DNA from: Lachnospiraceae bacterium
Lineage (GTDB): Bacteria > Bacillota_A > Clostridia > Lachnospirales > Lachnospiraceae
Direction: 5' to 3'
DNA: 9,234 nt
NCBI GenBank assembly: GCA_017437705.1
Contig: JAFRYJ010000088.1
Span: forward strand, 1-9,234
This document shows positions 6,552 through 9,234 of this stretch, piece after piece (position 1 is the stretch's first letter; the number at the start of each line of letters is the position of its first letter). The notes beneath the pieces are model-generated. The model was not told the origin of the DNA. It made no database searches and was given only the letters and a program-made list of their open reading frames with translations. The translations under genes were made by a program, and so were the position numbers.

Positions 6552-7283
6552 TCATCCCTTAAAGGGAGGAACGAGGCCGATAGCTCTCATCTTGTCGAGA
6601 GACTCGATGATCATGGGTGTATCCTGTGAACCGATAAGCTCTGCACCGGCAAGGATGTAAGTATAAGCAAGAACGTCCTTGGGAGCCTTAACGCCGGCAA
6701 CTTTGACCTTTGTGTTCGATCCCTTCAGTGATGCGTCCATAAGACGGACCTGATCAACTGTAGGGCCTGCAAACTGGCCTGAGCAGCTCTTTGCATAGTC
6801 TACGCCTGCTTCTGCAAGAAGCTCGCAGAGACGCTTCGTCTCGTCGTCTTCGAGATAAGCAACTTCCATGATGGCCTTAACAAGGATCTTGTCATCCCAT
6901 GACTTGGTGATGTCGATCATAGCCTTTGCTTCATCCATTACTTCATTGTCGAAGCCGCTCTTGAATGCGCCGATGTTTACAACGTAATCAACGCAGGTAG
7001 CGCCTCTCTTAAGGCCGATCTTAAGATCTTCCTTTTTGGCATCGAGGCAGGATGCACCGAAGGGGAAGTCGATGGCGATACCGGCTGTGATGTCGGTGCC
7101 TTCAAGCTCTTCCCTTACAACGGGGGTCCAGTAGGATGTTGATGTACCGAAGCAGGCTGTATTGAGCTTTACCGCTACCTTTGCAGCTGCACGGATCTCA
7201 GCTTCTGTACGCCATTTGCCGAGACAGGTGTGGTCAAAAAGTTTACCGATGTTACTCTTGTCATACTTGGACAGATCGATCAT
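6552..7283 (-). CDS. DeoC/deoxyribose-phosphate-aldolase-like class I aldolase
   Basis: Schiff-base aldolase of 243 aa, close to DeoC length. Expected active-site positions are present: Asp99 in CVDYVVNIGAFKSG (like E. coli Asp102), Lys136 in LVKAIMEV (Schiff-base Lys167) and Lys165 in YAKSCSGQ (Lys201); DHTCL at 17-21 matches the family start. DeoC splits 2-deoxyribose 5-phosphate into acetaldehyde and glyceraldehyde 3-phosphate. Odd points: the usual Gly-Gly-Ile-Arg phosphate loop reads VKVAGVKAPKD (193-203) and the last phosphate loop is GSQDTP, so the true substrate may differ. ATG has AAAGGAGAT. It is first gene of the aldolase-kinase operon, with its own promoter and repeats. No other nucleoside-salvage gene (deoA, deoB, cdd, pdp) is near, which also argues against plain deoxynucleoside use. 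Confidence 0.85.
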   Translation of the reverse strand: MIDLSKYDKSNIGKLFDHTCLGKWRTEAEIRAAAKVAVKLNTACFGTSTSYWTPVVREELEGTDITAGIAIDFPFGASCLDAKKEDLKIGLKRGATCVDYVVNIGAFKSGFDNEVMDEAKAMIDITKSWDDKILVKAIMEVAYLEDDETKRLCELLAEAGVDYAKSCSGQFAGPTVDQVRLMDASLKGSNTKVKVAGVKAPKDVLAYTYILAGAELIGSQDTPMIIESLDKMRAIGLVPPFKG

Positions 7284-7339
7284 GATAAGTGATCTCCTTT
7301 CTTAAATGTAATTCTGCGCAACTTTGATGCTAACGTTAC

Positions 7340-7388
7340 ATACATTTTAGAGAATACAGGTTACAATTGTCAATACATTTTGGAGAAT
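7340..7388. repeat. Pair of 16-bp direct repeats over the -10 and -35 boxes, candidate GntR operators
   Basis: ATACATTTTAGAGAAT (7340-7355) and ATACATTTTGGAGAAT (7373-7388) differ at one base and start 33 bp apart, about three helical turns. One covers the -10 and the other touches the -35 of the aldolase promoter. A dimeric repressor bound to both would shut the promoter; the GntR regulator encoded downstream is the obvious candidate (inference). Confidence 0.6.
7344..7373 (-). promoter_or_regulatory. Promoter of the aldolase-kinase operon
   Basis: On the minus strand a perfect -35 TTGACA (7373-7368), an 18-nt spacer and -10 TAAAAT (7349-7344, 5 of 6). The predicted start near 7337 leaves a leader of about 54 nt before the ATG at 7283. 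Both boxes overlap the direct repeats listed separately. Confidence 0.7.
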
Positions 7389-7407
7389 TAAATGTATTAA
7401 ATGTATT
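7372..7407. repeat. AAATGTATT copies: inverted and tandem
   Basis: AATACATTT at 7372-7380 is the exact reverse complement of AAATGTATT at 7390-7398 (9-nt gap), and a tandem second copy follows at 7399-7407. They extend the same core as the promoter repeats upstream of the -35, consistent with a multi-site operator. Confidence 0.6.
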
Positions 7408-7529
7408 AACTTACTATGATGCACCATTATACGTAAACGAAACCTTCTTGTCTCTGTTTTGCCGGAACCGGGTATTGATCGGCATATGCTGCGGATGTAC
7501 TTTCTGATGAATAAAAACGAGGCATGTGT

Positions 7530-7535
7530 TATAAT
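7530..7535 (+). promoter_or_regulatory. Extended -10 promoter for the redox operon
   Basis: TGTTATAAT is a perfect TATAAT with the TGn extension, 30 bp before the thioredoxin-lipoprotein ATG. The -35 region (near 7507-7512, ATGAAT) is poor, as often seen with extended -10 promoters. The rest of the 7408-7529 gap shows nothing else I can name. Confidence 0.6.
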
Positions 7536-7565
7536 AAACTACATATTATTCACGAGGCATAAAAG

Positions 7566-8189
7566 ATGAGATTCTATAAAACAACACTGTCCTTCCTGCT
7601 TGCATTCCTGATGGTGTTTTCCGCGGGATGCGGAGGCAGCGGTAAGGAAGAATATACACCGGATAAGGAAAGCGGAAGTGTTCCCGCCGGATCCGAGACC
7701 GAGGATACAAATGAGCCTGAAAGCGAAGAGGACGAAGGATACGGACTGCATAACTTTACGGCCGAAGGACTGGGAAAAGAGGAATACGGGCCGGAGGTGT
7801 TTAAGGATAAGGATGTCACGGTGGTATACTGCTGGACCACCTACTGCGGATATTGCATAGATGCTCTTCCCGAGATAGCTGCGTATGCCAAAGAGCTGCC
7901 GGATAATGTTCAGCTTATCACCTGGTGCATGGACGGATATCACGAAAGGGCCCATGCAACGGATATCCTTGAGAAAAGCGGCTTCGACGGCATCACCTTT
8001 GCCAGAGGGGACGGGGATCTTGCGGATCTTTCAGCAGAGATAATGTATGTTCCCACAACTTATTTCTTCGACGGAAACGGGAATATCATTGGAGAGCCCA
8101 TAGTGGGTGAGCCCTCCGATATAAAGGAAGTGCTGGACTATTACATCAATAATGCCCTTAAGGCGGCAGGAAAGCAGGAGATGCAGTGA
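7566..8189 (+). CDS. Thioredoxin-fold (TlpA-like) lipoprotein
   Basis: Extracytoplasmic thiol-disulfide protein of 207 aa. The signal peptide ends in lipobox SAGC with Cys22, followed by an acidic tether (approx. 28-58, rich in Glu, Ser, Pro). The thioredoxin fold starts about residue 60; the active site is WTTYCGYC (Cys94, Cys97) and the cis-Pro is in YVPTTYFF (Pro163). CGYC rather than the usual CGPC of TlpA/thioredoxin resembles the DsbC-type dipeptide, which would alter redox potential. Two further Cys (89, 121) sit near the active site. ATG follows GAGG with 8 nt. It heads a three-gene operon and its stop overlaps the next gene (GTGA). The likely role is reduction or exchange of disulfides on the outer face of the membrane, with electrons from the downstream membrane proteins (inferred). 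Confidence 0.88.
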   Translation: MRFYKTTLSFLLAFLMVFSAGCGGSGKEEYTPDKESGSVPAGSETEDTNEPESEEDEGYGLHNFTAEGLGKEEYGPEVFKDKDVTVVYCWTTYCGYCIDALPEIAAYAKELPDNVQLITWCMDGYHERAHATDILEKSGFDGITFARGDGDLADLSAEIMYVPTTYFFDGNGNIIGEPIVGEPSDIKEVLDYYINNALKAAGKQEMQ

Positions 8190-8341
8190 AGGAGCGGAGC
8201 ATAAAGGGGAAGACCGTACTCGGGTTCATCCTGCTTGCTGCGGCTGTTGTCTTTATAGCTGTCGGCATCATGCAGGGGGAGCACATCACCATAATGGACA
8301 GGGCGGTAAGGATATGCCTTGAGTGCATAGGTATAGGATGA
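8186..8341 (+). CDS. CD1871A-family CXXC membrane mini-protein
   Basis: A 51-aa protein: basic N-terminus (KERSIKGK), one membrane helix at about 11-30 (VLGFILLAAAVVFIAVGIMQ), a short tail and C-terminal ICLECIGIG with Cys44 and Cys47. That ending is the mark of the CD1871A-type CXXC proteins of clostridia, known to me as a family of unknown function. The positive-inside rule puts the CXXC tail outside. It starts at GTG with AGGAG 5 nt upstream; the GTG overlaps the previous stop (GTGA), and its own TGA overlaps the next ATG (ATGA). It could pass electrons between the polyferredoxin and the thioredoxin lipoprotein, which is inference. Its size makes it easy to miss in annotation. Confidence 0.85.
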   Translation: MKERSIKGKTVLGFILLAAAVVFIAVGIMQGEHITIMDRAVRICLECIGIG

Positions 8342-9234
8342 TGACCGGGGAAAGAGAAAGGAAGCACGGCAGGATAAGAACGCTTATCCAGCTGTTATCA
8401 ACGGTGTTTCTTAACGGATACGCCGCCGGCTTCGCCGGAGGAAAGCTCTATACCGGAGCGGGGAAGATGATCTGCGTGCCCGTGCTCAACTGCTATTCCT
8501 GCCCGGGTGCGCTGGGATCATGCCCCATAGGGTCGCTGCAGGCCGTGCTCGGAGGGCATCGTCACATGATAGCCTTCTACGTCCTGGGAACGCTGATGCT
8601 GGTCGGAACGCTGGTCGGCAGGCTGGTATGCGGATTTCTCTGTCCCTTCGGATTTATACAGGATCTGCTTTATAAGATACCCGTCAAAAAGATAAAGCCG
8701 GCGCCGGGAGCGGACAGGTATTTCAGATACATAAAGTATTTCATACTTTTCATCTTCGTGCTGATGCTCCCGGTAGTCTGGATCAACGCATTTGAGATCC
8801 CCACGCCGTTTTTCTGCAAGTATATCTGCCCGGCAGGCACGCTGGAAGGCGGTATACCCCATGTGCTGATGAACGAAAGCCTCAGGAAGATGGCGGGCGC
8901 CCTTTTCAACTGGAAGCTTCTGCTGCTTATATTCTTTGTGGTCGGATCGGTCTTCATAAGCCGGTTCTTCTGCAGATATTTCTGCCCGCTGGGTGCATTT
9001 TATGCGATCTTCAACAGGATCAGCTTTTACAGCATGGCCCTGGATAAGGAGAAATGCATCGATTGCAAAAAATGCGAGAGCATATGCCCCATGGGCGTTG
9101 AGGTCACAAAGAAGATAAATACCGGCGAGTGCATAAGATGCGGTAAGTGCAAAGCCGGATGCCCGGCTGATGCCATACGGAGCGGCTTTATGCTGAAAAA
9201 TACCGGAGCGGCGGAAAAGGCTGAGGACGGCCGA
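8338..9234 (+). CDS. NapH/YccM-like membrane polyferredoxin, 4Fe-4S (3' end outside the window)
   Basis: Membrane iron-sulfur protein; 299 codons are visible and no stop is reached. About four helices are seen (approx. 15-31, 76-94, 134-150, 192-211). Cys motifs in order: C46 with CYSCPGALGSCPIG (52, 55, 62); CGFLCPFG (98, 102); CKYICPAG (160, 164); CRYFCPLG (212, 216); and two 4Fe-4S ferredoxin motifs, CIDCKKCESICP (240-251) and CIRCGKCKAGCP (265-276). NapH-type proteins pass electrons between membrane or cytoplasmic donors and exported partners (family knowledge). The start is one of two tandem ATGs (8338 or 8341); 8338 is taken because it overlaps the mini-protein stop as ATGA, and neither has a good ribosome site, which fits translational coupling. 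Most of the protein is present; probably only a short tail is missing. Confidence 0.88.
   Translation, partial: MMTGERERKHGRIRTLIQLLSTVFLNGYAAGFAGGKLYTGAGKMICVPVLNCYSCPGALGSCPIGSLQAVLGGHRHMIAFYVLGTLMLVGTLVGRLVCGFLCPFGFIQDLLYKIPVKKIKPAPGADRYFRYIKYFILFIFVLMLPVVWINAFEIPTPFFCKYICPAGTLEGGIPHVLMNESLRKMAGALFNWKLLLLIFFVVGSVFISRFFCRYFCPLGAFYAIFNRISFYSMALDKEKCIDCKKCESICPMGVEVTKKINTGECIRCGKCKAGCPADAIRSGFMLKNTGAAEKAEDGR

Noticed and set aside
4965..7283. AI-2 processing pair (LsrK kinase and LsrF aldolase)
   Set aside because: The aldolase is DeoC-length with the DeoC active-site pattern rather than LsrF-like, the regulator is GntR rather than LsrR, and no lsrG or Lsr transporter gene is present.
7517..7560. 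9-bp direct repeat ACGAGGCAT (7517-7525 and 7552-7560)
   Set aside because: The second copy is simply the ribosome-site region and the first brackets the -10; too short to separate from chance.
1..9234. CRISPR array, tRNA, rRNA, insertion sequence or phage remnant
   Set aside because: No regular spaced repeats, no cloverleaf-like or rRNA stretches, and no transposase- or integrase-like frame were seen on either strand.

Overview
The window looks like chromosomal DNA from a Clostridia-type Firmicute, most likely near Lachnospiraceae. The reasons are strong AGGAGG-type ribosome sites, frequent TTG starts, free use of AGA/AGG and ATA codons, Cys lipoproteins with Glu/Ser/Pro-rich linkers, and a CD1871A-type CXXC mini-protein, a family I know from clostridia. 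I see no transposase, integrase, phage gene, tRNA, rRNA or CRISPR array. Eleven coding regions are supported; the first and last run off the edges.

Layout, left to right. (1) 1-1582, minus strand: a Crp/Fnr-family regulator, then a lipoprotein solute-binding protein of an ABC importer joined to it by an ATGA overlap. Both are read from a good promoter with a palindrome over the likely transcription start. (2) 1795-3166, plus strand: two polytopic membrane proteins, a PrsW-family protease and a PF06541-family protein (so-called type IV ABC permease), arranged as an operon. (3) 3195-3230: a strong bidirectional terminator between converging genes. (4) 3244-7283, minus strand, in order of transcription: a DeoC-like aldolase, an FGGY sugar kinase, a GntR/UTRA regulator and a cyclase-family metal hydrolase. 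This looks like a small sugar or polyol catabolic locus whose substrate is not evident; no transporter lies inside it. The aldolase promoter has near-identical 16-bp repeats over its -35 and -10 boxes and further AAATGTATT copies upstream, which are good candidates for the GntR operator. (5) 7566-9234, plus strand: a thioredoxin-fold lipoprotein (CGYC), a 51-residue CXXC membrane mini-protein (too short for routine gene calling) and a NapH/YccM-like membrane polyferredoxin cut by the window edge. They are joined by GTGA and ATGA overlaps.

The most interesting part is the last module. Predicted topology puts the CXXC pair of the mini-protein on the same outer face as the thioredoxin lipoprotein. 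The polyferredoxin has Cys clusters on both membrane faces plus two cytoplasmic 4Fe-4S domains. Together they could form a trans-membrane electron relay from cytoplasmic ferredoxin-type donors to extracytoplasmic thiols, doing the job of DsbD/CcdA by a different route. This is inference from sequence and gene order, not an established function.
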